Source: Chitinophaga eiseniae (lineage in GTDB: Bacteria; Bacteroidota; Bacteroidia; Chitinophagales; Chitinophagaceae). Taken from it: a stretch of 64,000 nucleotides of DNA. Positions 25,702-34,365 of this stretch are shown piece after piece; within the stretch, counting starts at the first letter, position 1; every line of letters starts with the position of its first letter. The notes beneath the pieces were generated by a model. That model did not search any database, was not told the origin of the DNA, and saw only the letters and a program-made list of their open reading frames with translations. The stretch lies in assembly GCF_900167135.1 (NCBI RefSeq), contig NZ_FUWZ01000002.1:1452651-1516650 (forward strand). Direction: 5' to 3'. The position numbers were made by a program, and so were the translations under genes.

Positions 25702-26700
25702 ATGTACGGCGGCGGATATATTTTCGACGAACCAAACGGTAAACAGCTGCGGGAAGAACAACAGCATGATGATCCCGGAAAGCTGTCGGCCTTTGAAGAA
25801 AGAATCGCCAGAGGGGAAAAAATTGAGCCGGGCGACTGGATGCCGGCGGAATATCGCAGACAACTCATCCGTTTAATTGAACAGCACGCGCATTCGGAAA
25901 TCATTGGCGCATTGCCGGAAGGAACGTGGATCACCCGCGCTCCGGGATTTAAGCGTAAACTGGCCCTGATTGCCAAGGTGCAGGATGAGATCGGTCACGG
26001 CCAGCTGCTGTACAATGCGGCAGAAACCCTGGGCAAGTCCAGGGAAGCCATGATCAACGATCTGCTCAGCGGCAAATCCAAATATTCCAACGTATTTAAC
26101 TATCCCGCCAAAACATGGGCGGATGTGACGGTGATCGGTTTCCTGATCGATGCGGCCGCTATCGTGAACCAGGTGGCCAATGCCAAAGGCTCCTACGGCC
26201 CTTATTGCCGGGCGCTGGAGCGCATCTGTTACGAAGAGAGCTTCCACCTGAAACAGGGGCACGATGCTTTTATCGAACTGGCCACCGGTACACCGGAGCA
26301 AAAAGCCATGCTGCAGGATGCGCTGAACCGCTGGTGGCAGCCGATCATGCATTTCTTCGGTCCTCCCGACAAAACCTCCCAGCATAGCGAAAAGCTGATG
26401 CAATGGAAAGTGAAGATGGCGAGCAACGACGAAATGCGGAACCAGTTCCTCGACAGCTATGTGCCCAAGATCTGGGAATTGGGACTGACCCTGCCGGACC
26501 CGCTGCTCCGCAAAAATGCGGATACCGGCCGCTGGGAATATACCGACCCCAACTGGGACGAGTTTTTCCGGGTGATCAATGGCGGCGGTCCCTGCAATGC
26601 AGAGCGGCTGCAGGTACGCAAGTGGGCAGAAGAAGAAGGACGCTGGGTACGCAAGGCTTTAATGAACCCGGCAGAGCGACGCTCCCTGCCGGTGGCATAA
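25702..26700 (+). CDS. paaA: 1,2-phenylacetyl-CoA epoxidase subunit PaaA
   Basis: 332 residues. Catalytic diiron subunit of the epoxidase that opens the aromatic ring of phenylacetyl-CoA. Iron ligands are supplied by helices with EIIGALPEG and KVQDEIGHGQ in the first half and CYEESFHLKQGHDA in the second. The N-terminus YGGGYIFDEP and the C-terminal DPNWDEFFRV are typical. It is the first of four adjacent genes paaABCD. The spacing to paaB is 79 bases. No regulator of the PaaX or PaaR type is visible nearby. Confidence 0.96.
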   Translation: MYGGGYIFDEPNGKQLREEQQHDDPGKLSAFEERIARGEKIEPGDWMPAEYRRQLIRLIEQHAHSEIIGALPEGTWITRAPGFKRKLALIAKVQDEIGHGQLLYNAAETLGKSREAMINDLLSGKSKYSNVFNYPAKTWADVTVIGFLIDAAAIVNQVANAKGSYGPYCRALERICYEESFHLKQGHDAFIELATGTPEQKAMLQDALNRWWQPIMHFFGPPDKTSQHSEKLMQWKVKMASNDEMRNQFLDSYVPKIWELGLTLPDPLLRKNADTGRWEYTDPNWDEFFRVINGGGPCNAERLQVRKWAEEEGRWVRKALMNPAERRSLPVA

Positions 26701-26779
26701 ATCGTATATACCTGCGCGTTATAGCCTGCGATCCCGGTCGACAGGCAGATTTTCGTTTTAAAAAGCAATCAACAAATTC

Positions 26780-27148
26780 ATGTCTAACGAGTCTTTAGAT
26801 CCGCGTGTTAACAGGCTGAAACTGGGTGATGCCAGCGCGGTCATCAAAGTAGAAGAAGGGGAGAACTGGAATGTGTACGAGGTGTTTCATCAGGAGAAAA
26901 GGGGCGCCCATCACGAGCATGTGGGCTGTGTGCATGCACCGGACCCGCAGCTGGCGCTGGTTTTTGCCAAAGAACAATTTGCCCGCCGTAAAAAATGTGT
27001 GAACCTGTGGGTAGTCAGAAGTGCCGACATTCTTGCTTTTGATGTGGAAGATGAAGATATGTTCGCCAACAATCTGGAAAAGAACTACCGCGATGCCAGT
27101 GGTTTCAAGGTAATGGAGAAGATCAACAAATTCAAACAATCGAAATGA
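26780..27148 (+). CDS. paaB: 1,2-phenylacetyl-CoA epoxidase subunit PaaB
   Basis: 122 residues, the small structural subunit that bridges PaaA-PaaC dimers. It has the family features WNVYEVFHQEKRGAHHEHVG near residue 30, DPQLALVFAKEQFARR, and NLWVVRSADI. The first twenty residues form an extension. Its last codons overlap the start of paaC (ATGA), indicating translational coupling. Confidence 0.95.
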   Translation: MSNESLDPRVNRLKLGDASAVIKVEEGENWNVYEVFHQEKRGAHHEHVGCVHAPDPQLALVFAKEQFARRKKCVNLWVVRSADILAFDVEDEDMFANNLEKNYRDASGFKVMEKINKFKQSK

Positions 27149-27909
27149 GCAGCAACGCAGCATTAACAGACCTTATTATAAAGATGGCCGATGATGAACT
27201 GGTCCTGGGCCATCGCAATTCCGAATGGACAGGCCTCGGGCCTGTGATGGAAGAAGATATTGCCTTTTCCTCCATGGCGCAGGACAAGATCGGCCACGCC
27301 TGGGCGCTGTACCGCATCCTGCATGAAAACCTGGGTGGGGAAGACCCGGACCGTTTTGCGTTCATGCGCCCGGAGAGCGCTTTTAAATGCGCCCATCTCG
27401 TGGAGATGCCCAACGGCGGTTATGACTTTAGCCTGATACGGCATTTCCTGTTCGACCATGCCGAAACGGTGCGTTATGAAAGTCTGCAGGACAGCAGCTT
27501 CGAACCGTTTCAGCTGCTCAGTAAAAAAGTAAAAGGGGAGTTGAAGTACCATACGCTGCATGCCAATGCGTTTATCATACAGCTCAGCAAAGCCAGTGAA
27601 GAAGGATATGCCCGGATGCAGACGGCGCTGAACGACACCATCGCGCTGGCCGCCGGTATCTTTGAACCTTCTGCCGCTCACGAAGAGGAGTTGATCGCAG
27701 AGAAGGTATATCCCGGGGAAAAAGCGCTGTACCACCGTTGGCTGGACCGTATCTATCCCGTGCTGGTGAAAGCGTCCCTTAACCTCCCTGATATGGAAAC
27801 CATCACGCCGGTATATGGCGGCAGGCAGGGGTTTCATACCACACACCTGGCGCCGCTGCTGAAAGAGATGGGAGAAGTATTTAACCTGGATACGGAGGCC
27901 AGCTGGTAA
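27145..27909 (+). CDS. paaC: 1,2-phenylacetyl-CoA epoxidase subunit PaaC
   Basis: 254 residues, the structural partner of PaaA with a degenerate ferritin-like fold. It shows KMADDELVLGHRNSEWTG at the start, FSSMAQDKIGHAW, and RYESLQDSSFEPF. PaaC lacks full diiron ligands and stabilises the catalytic subunit. The start overlaps paaB and the stop is 1 base from the first ATG of paaD. Confidence 0.95.
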   Translation: MSSNAALTDLIIKMADDELVLGHRNSEWTGLGPVMEEDIAFSSMAQDKIGHAWALYRILHENLGGEDPDRFAFMRPESAFKCAHLVEMPNGGYDFSLIRHFLFDHAETVRYESLQDSSFEPFQLLSKKVKGELKYHTLHANAFIIQLSKASEEGYARMQTALNDTIALAAGIFEPSAAHEEELIAEKVYPGEKALYHRWLDRIYPVLVKASLNLPDMETITPVYGGRQGFHTTHLAPLLKEMGEVFNLDTEASW

Positions 27910-27910
27910 T

Positions 27911-28408
27911 ATGATGTCAGCCACTATTTCACAGGAAGAAGTATATCATGCGCTGGAACAGGTGATGGACCCTGAAATACCGGTGCTCAGCGTGATCGAT
28001 CTCGGGATGATCACCGGAGTGGACATCACGGAAGGGCAACCGGTATTGATCCGCATGATACCCACTTTCGCCGCTTGTCCGGCCGTCAGCTATATTAAGG
28101 ATAATATCAGAACGGTGGTGGAAAAAGCGCTTGGGATAGCCGTGACCGTAGAAATCGACAAACACGTGCACTGGGAGAGCAACCGGATGACGGCTGCCGC
28201 CAAAGAGAAACTGAAGAATTTCGGGATAGCGCCGCCGCCGGTACTGGAAGGGGATGTGCGTCCGGAGATCATGCTGAACACGCCTTGTCCGCATTGTGGC
28301 AGCGAACACACCTATCTCCGTTCGCCGTTCGGGTCTACGTTGTGCCGCGCTATTCATTACTGCAAGTCATGTGGCCAGGTGTTTGAGCAATTCAAGCCGC
28401 TGGAATAA
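27911..28408 (+). CDS. paaD: PaaD, DUF59/MIP18-type maturation protein for phenylacetyl-CoA epoxidase
   Basis: 165 residues. PaaD is needed for metal centre assembly in the epoxidase. The MIP18/DUF59 domain (about residues 8-90) contains VMDPEIPVLSVIDLGM and the Cys in TFAACPAV. The C-terminal part has a zinc-ribbon-like set of four Cys, CPHCGS then CKSCGQ (about 134-157). A second ATG three bases downstream (27914) could be the start. In many genomes paaE, an FAD/FMN and 2Fe-2S reductase, follows; here a long inverted repeat and nadD follow instead. Confidence 0.92.
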   Translation: MMSATISQEEVYHALEQVMDPEIPVLSVIDLGMITGVDITEGQPVLIRMIPTFAACPAVSYIKDNIRTVVEKALGIAVTVEIDKHVHWESNRMTAAAKEKLKNFGIAPPPVLEGDVRPEIMLNTPCPHCGSEHTYLRSPFGSTLCRAIHYCKSCGQVFEQFKPLE

Positions 28409-28454
28409 GCGTTGTTTCTATGTTTCCACCATGGCTATCGCAGGAAATACCTAC

Positions 28455-28584
28455 TTTTACAATTACGAATTACGAATTACAAATTACGAATTGAGGGCGT
28501 TCTTATAGCAAGATTACTTGAGAAAGTTTTCCATAAGGGGGCTCTCAATTCGTAATTTGTAATTCGTAATTCGTAATTGTAAAA
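28455..28584. repeat. Perfect 41-bp inverted repeat, ACGAATTAC type
   Basis: Left arm 28455-28495 and right arm 28544-28584 are exact inverted copies (41 of 41). They consist of repeated ACGAATT / TACAAATTACG units. The 48-base loop can pair further (CTTAT with ATAAG). The right arm ends nine bases before the nadD ATG. Confidence 0.95.
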
Positions 28585-28593
28585 AGATGAAAC

Positions 28594-29163
28594 ATGAGAA
28601 TAGGTTTGTATTTCGGGTCTTTTAATCCTATACACACAGGGCATTTGATCATTGCCAATTATGTAGCATACAATACTGACCTGGACAAAGTATGGTTTGT
28701 GGTTTCCCCGCAGAACCCACTGAAGACTTCCTCTACTTTGCTGAATGAGCATGATCGTTTTCATCTGGTGGAACTGGCCATCAAAGATGAGCCGCGCCTG
28801 CGCGCCAGCAATATCGAGTTTTCCCTGCCGCGGCCTTCCTTTACGGTAGACACCCTGGCCTTCATGGGGGAGAAGTTCCCCACACAGGAATTTGCGATCA
28901 TTATGGGGAGCGACAGTTTTCAGAACCTGCCGCGCTGGAAGAATTATATGCACATCGTACAGCACTATCCGATATATGTATACCGCCGTCCGGGGCATGA
29001 TATCACCGATACCTACGGCGCCCGGGTGGAAATACTGAACGCGCCCATGCTCGACATTTCCGCGACAGACATCCGGAAATGGATCAAAGAGGGCAAGTCC
29101 GTCCGGTATATGGTACCGGACGGGGTGATCAATTATATTCAGGAGAACAACTACTTCCGCTAG
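28594..29163 (+). CDS. nadD: Nicotinate-nucleotide adenylyltransferase
   Basis: 189 residues. It joins ATP and nicotinate mononucleotide in NAD synthesis. The nucleotidyltransferase motif GSFNPIHTGHL is at residues 8-18 and ISATDIRKWIKEGKS near residue 148 is the second ATP-binding signature. Size is normal for NadD. The ATG is 9 bases from a long hairpin that may influence its translation. Its stop codon is shared through a CTAG with the convergent AI-2E permease gene. Confidence 0.95.
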   Translation: MRIGLYFGSFNPIHTGHLIIANYVAYNTDLDKVWFVVSPQNPLKTSSTLLNEHDRFHLVELAIKDEPRLRASNIEFSLPRPSFTVDTLAFMGEKFPTQEFAIIMGSDSFQNLPRWKNYMHIVQHYPIYVYRRPGHDITDTYGARVEILNAPMLDISATDIRKWIKEGKSVRYMVPDGVINYIQENNYFR

Positions 29164-30236
29164 TCAGCAGCTGGTTGGTTTCCCTGCGCAGCCGCTTCCT
29201 GCTCGTGCCGTCGCCGGCGGTCCCTTCTTTTCACCAGGTATTCGTTGGAGTAGATTTCCAGCAGCAGGATGAACATGGAAATGAGCAGGGGGCCGAATAT
29301 CAGACCAATAAAACCAAAGAGGTTAACGCCGATGATGACGCCGAAGATGGTAATCAGTGGATGAACGTCCGCTATTTTTTTTGCCAGCAGAAAACGGGAG
29401 ATATTATCGGAGGTGCCCACCACCCCAAAACCGTAGACCAGTACCGCAATGCCCTGCCAGGTGTTGCCTGCAGCCAGCAGATATACGCCCATAGGCACAT
29501 ATACCGCCGCAGCGCCGATCACCGGCAGCATGGCCGTGAAGCAGGTGACCACAAACCAGAAAAACGGTTGCGGAACACCGAAAATAAGATACCCTATCAA
29601 TGATACAACCCCCTGGATAAAAGCAATCAGCGGTATGCCCAGCGCATTGGCAAATACCAGTGTGTTGAATTCTCTGCCCAGTCTTTCCACGTTTTCGTCC
29701 CTCAGTGGGATATACTCGTAGAGATTTTCCTCCATCTTCCGGCCGTTGACCAGCATAAAATACAGGATGAAATACATGATGGCGATGGCAGTCAGCGTAT
29801 TGAACGTGGCGCCGAGGAAGCCGGGGAGGAAGGCCGTGAGCCCGTCCTGCAACTTCTGCAGCTGCTGGGTGGATAGTAAGTCTATCCCCATTTGCTGGTG
29901 CAGCCTTTCATTGAATTCCCGGGCCTTGTTGATAATTTCCCCGGAATGGCTGGCGGCGTAGGCCACGCGGGAAGACAGCATGTTTACCAGCGCGCCGATA
30001 GGTAACAGAATGACAAGAAAGGAAGCCGTCATCAGGAGGGCGGCAGCGGGGCTCTTCTTCCATTTGCGGACTTCCACCAGCCGGAACATCCATTTGCGGC
30101 AGGCCACATACATCGTAACGGCCCCCAGGAAGCCGGGGAAGAACACATATAATTCCTTAAACAGCAGGATAGCCAGGAAAAGGATCAATAAAAGAAAGCC
30201 AATTTGTTTGAGGCGGTCGTTGTCCAGGTAGCTCAT
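29160..30236 (-). CDS. AI-2E family transporter (PerM-like)
   Basis: 358 residues with about eight hydrophobic segments, a long hydrophilic loop (residues about 80-165) and the conserved GIPLIAFIQGVVSLIGYLIFG region. Such permeases were named after AI-2 export but serve various roles such as Na+/H+ antiport, so no substrate is assigned. The C-terminus is rich in Arg and Gln/Ala. It ends inside the shared CTAG with nadD. The start at 30236 gives the usual N-terminal hydrophobic pair. Confidence 0.85.
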   Translation of the reverse strand: MSYLDNDRLKQIGFLLLILFLAILLFKELYVFFPGFLGAVTMYVACRKWMFRLVEVRKWKKSPAAALLMTASFLVILLPIGALVNMLSSRVAYAASHSGEIINKAREFNERLHQQMGIDLLSTQQLQKLQDGLTAFLPGFLGATFNTLTAIAIMYFILYFMLVNGRKMEENLYEYIPLRDENVERLGREFNTLVFANALGIPLIAFIQGVVSLIGYLIFGVPQPFFWFVVTCFTAMLPVIGAAAVYVPMGVYLLAAGNTWQGIAVLVYGFGVVGTSDNISRFLLAKKIADVHPLITIFGVIIGVNLFGFIGLIFGPLLISMFILLLEIYSNEYLVKRRDRRRRHEQEAAAQGNQPAAD

Positions 30237-30445
30237 AGTACAATAATATCGGATAATTTATCCGTACAGGCAAAAAATGAACCAGCGCTTCCGGCCATGA
30301 TAGCTAAACAAAAAACCGCAAAGCTTGTTCTTAATGCGGAATTTTAGTGGAAAGTTTTATACATTATTCATTTATGGAATGGTGTTTGTGAACCTTTAGG
30401 TACCAAAAAATGAAAACTTATTCTCTCACCTTAAAAACCTATTTT

Positions 30446-30640
30446 ATGAGTACAAGTTCCAAAGCTGTTGTTTCTTTTATTGTTGGTGCGGCCGTAGGCG
30501 TAGCAGTAGGGTATTTCCTGAACTCCGACAAAAAAGATGAACTGGTGGAAAAACTGAAAGACCAGACAGACAGACTGAAAGACAAATGGAGAAAAAGAAA
30601 GGACCAGTTCCAGGATGAATTGGAAAATGAGTTGGTATAA
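30446..30640 (+). CDS. YtxH domain-containing small protein
   Basis: 64 residues from MSTSSKAVVSFIVGAAVGV; an ATG at 30410 would add 12 residues and is less likely. One Gly-rich membrane segment (FIVGAAVGVAVGYFL) is followed by a charged helix of repeated KLKDQTDRLKDKWRK heptad-like units, the YtxH pattern. These are abundant small stress proteins of unknown mechanism. It leads a trio with a YqjE-type protein and a third small protein. Confidence 0.8.
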   Translation: MSTSSKAVVSFIVGAAVGVAVGYFLNSDKKDELVEKLKDQTDRLKDKWRKRKDQFQDELENELV

Positions 30641-30666
30641 CCCCTAAGCTGTTTAAAAAACATTGC

Positions 30667-31140
30667 ATGGAAGAAAATTTCGGCAACTATTTTAACCAAA
30701 CGGGCAAGGTAGCCAGAGAGTATCTGGAAACCAGGCTGGACCTGCTGAAGCTCCAGGCAGCGGGAAAGCTGTCGAAGGCGTTGGGACTGTTCTTTTCCCT
30801 GACGATGGCTTTCCTGCTGTTCTTTTTCGTGATCGTTTTCCTCGGAATGGTAGTAGGATTCTGGATCGGCGAAATGACCGGCAGCTTCACGATTGGTTTT
30901 GCGTGCGCAGCAGGCTTGTTTGTGTTGTTATTCGTGGTGATCCTGCTGTTTCGCCGGCAGTTGATACAGCGGCCCCTCACCAGGTTGTTGCTGACTGAAT
31001 TGGTAGAGGAGATCTCAGAAGCGGACGAACAGTCCGGTCATATTCATAACCAGCCCGGACACAACCCGTCCGGCCGTGATCAGGATACATATAGACATGT
31101 GCCCAATGAAGAGGCTACAGAAAACACTTCAAAAGGATAA
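30667..31140 (+). CDS. Phage holin-like/DUF1469 (YqjE) membrane protein
   Basis: 157 residues. A soluble N-terminus (YLETRLDLLKLQAAGKLSK) is followed by two hydrophobic segments (about residues 40-62 and 72-96) and a charged C-terminus. This matches the YqjE/DUF1469 proteins annotated as holin superfamily III, which are envelope stress proteins and not true phage holins. It is 26 bases after the YtxH gene and 18 before the next. Confidence 0.75.
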   Translation: MEENFGNYFNQTGKVAREYLETRLDLLKLQAAGKLSKALGLFFSLTMAFLLFFFVIVFLGMVVGFWIGEMTGSFTIGFACAAGLFVLLFVVILLFRRQLIQRPLTRLLLTELVEEISEADEQSGHIHNQPGHNPSGRDQDTYRHVPNEEATENTSKG

Positions 31141-31158
31141 CATGAAAAATGTTTACAC

Positions 31159-31521
31159 ATGCGTAAGGTAAAAGTAACCAATCAGGAGACCCTTGACCTG
31201 GAAATTGCCCGTTTGAAAATGCGCTCCCGGCAACTGGAAAATGATCTGGGCAGGCGGGTAGATTACTTCAAAGACAACTATAAGAAGATGGCGCTGAATG
31301 CCGTTATACCCGGCAGCGCCAGGCATAGCGGCGTACTGAATATTGCTGCCAACGTGGCCAAGATGGCCTGGGGCAGCGGTAAATTCAAGAATTTCGCCAC
31401 CGGCGCCCTCATGACGGCACTGGAGTTTATAGGCGTGCAGCTGGGCATCAATATTTTCAATAAGGTGACTAACCGCCGTAAGAAGAAAAAAGCAGCGCAG
31501 GCCAGCGCTGAGGAAGAATAG
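31159..31521 (+). CDS. Hypothetical protein of YtxH-YqjE operon
   Basis: 120 residues, strongly basic. The first 50 residues are helical and charged, then a hydrophobic segment (GALMTALEFIGVQLGINIF) and a Lys-rich tail (RRKKKKAAQ) follow. This combination, following YtxH and YqjE genes, is commonly seen in Bacteroidota and may be the third partner of the same envelope complex; the function is unknown. The stop is immediately followed by the convergent radical SAM gene, whose stop is the next base. Confidence 0.65.
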   Translation: MRKVKVTNQETLDLEIARLKMRSRQLENDLGRRVDYFKDNYKKMALNAVIPGSARHSGVLNIAANVAKMAWGSGKFKNFATGALMTALEFIGVQLGINIFNKVTNRRKKKKAAQASAEEE

Positions 31522-32547
31522 TTACCCCCAGACTTTCGTACCCTCACTGCAATTGGCGCAGATATCGATGTTTTTCCGGGTTTCCAGGATCTGGCTACGG
31601 AAACGGATATACTCTTTGTTGTGCCACAGCGCCTTGAATGATTCCTTTTTGAGATTACCCAGCCGGTGCTGTGCATCTTTATCGAAGCAGCAAGGCACTA
31701 CGAGGCCGTCCCAGGTAACAACCGGGGAATGCCACAGGCGCCAGCAATGGTTGCCCAGTTTGTTTTTGATGGCGTAAGTACCGTCTTCGTTACGGTGGTA
31801 ACGGGAGTATTTGTCAATAGTGGGGATGAGGCGGTTGCCTTCTTCGTAGTCGTATACCTGAGCCGTCTTGAACCGCACCTGGTCCACCCCGATTTCTTCC
31901 GCCAGTCTTTTAATGTCTTCAATCTGGTGCTCATTGGGCTTTACCACGAGGAACTGGAAAAACACAAAAGGTTTGGTGGACTTCAGCTCTTTTTTCCACT
32001 TCACGATATTTTTGGCCCCTTCTATCACTTTGTCCAGCTTACCACCCACACGATATTGCGTATATACGTCCTGGGTAGTGCCGTCAATGGAGATGATCAG
32101 CCTGTCCAGCCCACTTTCCACGGTTTTTTTGGCATTGGCGTCTGTCAGGTAATGCGCATTGGTGGAGGTGGCGGTATAAATGCCTTTGGACGAAGCATAT
32201 TTCACCATGTCCAGGAAGCCGGGATTGAGGTAGGGTTCCCCCTGGAAATAGAAGATAAGGTATAATAGCTCTTTCGAGATTTCGTCGATGGTTTTCCGGA
32301 AAAAATCCTGTTCCAGCATTCCCGTAGGGCGGGTAAAAGCCCGCAGGCCGCTCGGGCATTCCGGGCAGCGCAGGTTACAGGAGGTGGTAGGCTCAAAAGA
32401 CATGGAAATGGGGTACCCCCATTGCACCGGCTTATTGGTCCACTTGCTGAAGAAGTAGCTGCCAAGCACTTTTCCGGCGTTCCACGCACGACGGAAAGTG
32501 AATTTGGAAGCGAGGTTCAGGGTATCATTCAGGTTAAAATCAGGCAT
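31522..32547 (-). CDS. Radical SAM / SPASM domain protein
   Basis: 341 residues. The radical SAM core begins with FEPTTSCNLRCPECPSG, giving the CxxxCxxC cluster ligands Cys57, Cys61 and Cys64. A C-terminal SPASM-type region supplies further Cys (WRLWHSPVVTWDGLVVPCCFD and DICANCSEG) for additional clusters. SPASM proteins often modify peptides or act on tRNA and glycans; without a neighbouring peptide gene the substrate cannot be named. An upstream operon partner is not evident. Divergent from the GH25 gene. Confidence 0.88.
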   Translation of the reverse strand: MPDFNLNDTLNLASKFTFRRAWNAGKVLGSYFFSKWTNKPVQWGYPISMSFEPTTSCNLRCPECPSGLRAFTRPTGMLEQDFFRKTIDEISKELLYLIFYFQGEPYLNPGFLDMVKYASSKGIYTATSTNAHYLTDANAKKTVESGLDRLIISIDGTTQDVYTQYRVGGKLDKVIEGAKNIVKWKKELKSTKPFVFFQFLVVKPNEHQIEDIKRLAEEIGVDQVRFKTAQVYDYEEGNRLIPTIDKYSRYHRNEDGTYAIKNKLGNHCWRLWHSPVVTWDGLVVPCCFDKDAQHRLGNLKKESFKALWHNKEYIRFRSQILETRKNIDICANCSEGTKVWG

Positions 32548-32676
32548 ATAAAATTCACTTGACCTATGTAAAAGTAGCGTCTTTAAACAAATTATAACCT
32601 ATACTTGCCGTAAAAAAAGGTCTGCCGGCATTAAACAGCAGCAAATTACCCAATCCCAGCAACTAACTGAAACAAA

Positions 32677-33444
32677 GTGAAACGTAACTGGACGCGCATT
32701 ATTTTATTGACGGTATTAACGATCCTGTTGGCCTTGGGCGCCTGGAAATGGTGGTATTCCCGGGAGGAGCGCATCTTCTTTGTGCGATATGATGAATTTG
32801 GGATCGATATACCGGTCAATTATAAAATCCACGGGATCGATGTGTCCAAATTTCAGAAGGATATTAACTGGCATGCCGTGAAACAGATGCAGGTCGATAA
32901 AATTCGTATATCCTTCGCCTTTATAAAAGCGACGGAAGGCATTACCCGCCAGGACGCCACTTTCCGGCAAAACTGGGAACGGGCCGGCCGGGCAGGGTTG
33001 GTAAGGGGCGCTTACCACTTTTTCTACAGTACCCGCGACCCCCTGAAGCAGGCCATCAATTTCCGGAATGTGGCGGACCTTCAGCCGGGCGACCTGCCGC
33101 CGGTCCTCGATATCGAAACCAGTAATAACCAGCCGGCGGCGGTGATCCGCAGCACCGCTAAAATATGGCTGGAAGAAATGGAGAAAGCCTATAAGGTGAA
33201 GCCGATCATCTATACCAATATCCATTTCTATGAAACGTATCTTGGCAGCGAGTTTGATGATTATCCCCTATGGATCGCGCATTACTACCAGAAAGAGCGG
33301 CCGGCGTCCAAAAGGGCATGGCTTTTCTGGCAGCATAGCGACATCGGCAGGGTGAACGGCATCAGAACGACAGTAGACTTTAACGTATTCAGGGGCGACA
33401 GCGCAGCACTGGCGAGGCTGTGCATCCCGGCGAACAGAAACTGA
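32677..33444 (+). CDS. GH25 family lysozyme (peptidoglycan muramidase)
   Basis: 255 residues beginning with an uncleaved-looking hydrophobic segment (IILLTVLTILLALGAWKWW), so probably inner-membrane anchored with the enzyme outside. The GH25 barrel shows IHGIDVSKFQKDINW (catalytic Asp region, residues 51-65), FAFIKATEG, LPPVLDIET (second Asp/Glu) and WLFWQHSDIGRVNG. It cleaves the beta-1,4 bond of peptidoglycan. The start codon is GTG at 32677; no ATG occurs before the hydrophobic segment. It is followed 4 bases later by a small membrane protein gene, probably the same transcript. Confidence 0.9.
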   Translation: MKRNWTRIILLTVLTILLALGAWKWWYSREERIFFVRYDEFGIDIPVNYKIHGIDVSKFQKDINWHAVKQMQVDKIRISFAFIKATEGITRQDATFRQNWERAGRAGLVRGAYHFFYSTRDPLKQAINFRNVADLQPGDLPPVLDIETSNNQPAAVIRSTAKIWLEEMEKAYKVKPIIYTNIHFYETYLGSEFDDYPLWIAHYYQKERPASKRAWLFWQHSDIGRVNGIRTTVDFNVFRGDSAALARLCIPANRN

Positions 33445-33448
33445 TCAT

Positions 33449-33730
33449 ATGGCGGAAGAAACAGAACATCCACAGCAGGAACCCAGGAAAATAGACAAGC
33501 TGGACAGAGACCTTTTCTGGTTTCTTATCAAGATCATGCGTACCATCTTTGTCGGTTTCTTCTGGATGTTTTTTAATGTATTTCTGGGCCTGTTTCTGGG
33601 ATTTGCCGTGCCGGAGGAGTCAACCCCCGGCCGGATGATATTCTTTTACTCGTGGTTTGTATTATCGCTGGCAGCCTATCTCTATATGATATGGCGCTTC
33701 TGGCGTAAAAAAATGGACAGGCCTGATTAG
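33449..33730 (+). CDS. Small membrane protein after lysozyme
   Basis: 93 residues. A charged N-terminus (EETEHPQQEPRKIDKLDRD) is followed by two membrane segments (about 35-55 and 65-85) and a basic end. No family recognised. The ATG lies 4 bases after the GH25 stop, so it is probably co-translated; it may assist the lysozyme or be an unrelated envelope protein. Its last four bases overlap the stop of the convergent CAP lipoprotein gene. Confidence 0.6.
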   Translation: MAEETEHPQQEPRKIDKLDRDLFWFLIKIMRTIFVGFFWMFFNVFLGLFLGFAVPEESTPGRMIFFYSWFVLSLAAYLYMIWRFWRKKMDRPD

Positions 33731-34365
33731 TTGCCACTTCGTCTGCCCAGGTCCATGGTCCAGTAGTTACCGGCCTTGCCAATACCCATTTCCTTGAAGT
33801 TGCCGTTCATGATGTTTTTGCAGTGCCCCGGACTGTTGATCCACCCGAGGATGACACTTTGTTCATCCATATAGCCCTGTGCAATATTTTCTCCGTAAGT
33901 GTTCCAGTTGTAGCCCACGGCATCGAGGCGGGAGCCCGGTGTGGAACCGCTGGGGGAGGTATGGCTGAAGAAGTTTTTGGTCTTCATTTCCACGCTGAAA
34001 TCATAAGCTGCTTTTTCCAGCAGGCCGTTCCAGGTAACAGGCCCTACGGGGGGCATTGCTACGCCTCCGCAGTTACAGCCTTTGGTACGAAGGCCGTTCA
34101 CCAGGTTAAGCAACGCTTCGCGGTCGATGTTGTTCCCGCTTATGCCTGTGCCTGTACCGGGGTTGGTGGTTCCGGGTTTGGTCGTGTCTGTACCCGGCGT
34201 GGTACCGCTACCCGGTTTAGAAGTGTCTCCCGAAGGTTTTCCCGGCGTCGTGGTCGCCGTGTCTTTTGGATTTACAGGGAGCAGGCCCGAATCTTTGGAA
34301 CAGCTTGTAAATACTGCTACTGCTACACATACACCTAAAATCGCACAAATAAATTTCCCTGTCAT
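33727..34365 (-). CDS. CAP domain (SCP/PR-1-like) lipoprotein
   Basis: 212 residues. Signal peptide with lipobox FTSC (Cys22). A long Pro/Thr/Gly-rich linker (about residues 30-75) precedes a CAP domain with the marks LLNLVNGLRTKGCN, WNGLLEKAAYDFSVEM, FSHTSPSG, NTYGENIAQGY and ILGWINSPGHCKNIM. CAP proteins of bacteria are secreted and of unclear role; some bind or cleave extracellular substrates. The Cys pair CNC is unusual near the domain start. The upstream region carries a short direct repeat. Confidence 0.87.
   Translation of the reverse strand: MTGKFICAILGVCVAVAVFTSCSKDSGLLPVNPKDTATTTPGKPSGDTSKPGSGTTPGTDTTKPGTTNPGTGTGISGNNIDREALLNLVNGLRTKGCNCGGVAMPPVGPVTWNGLLEKAAYDFSVEMKTKNFFSHTSPSGSTPGSRLDAVGYNWNTYGENIAQGYMDEQSVILGWINSPGHCKNIMNGNFKEMGIGKAGNYWTMDLGRRSGN

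Noticed and set aside
28409..28593. A paaE fragment after paaD
   Set aside because: The space is filled by the palindrome and short spacers; no ferredoxin or flavin-reductase motif is readable.
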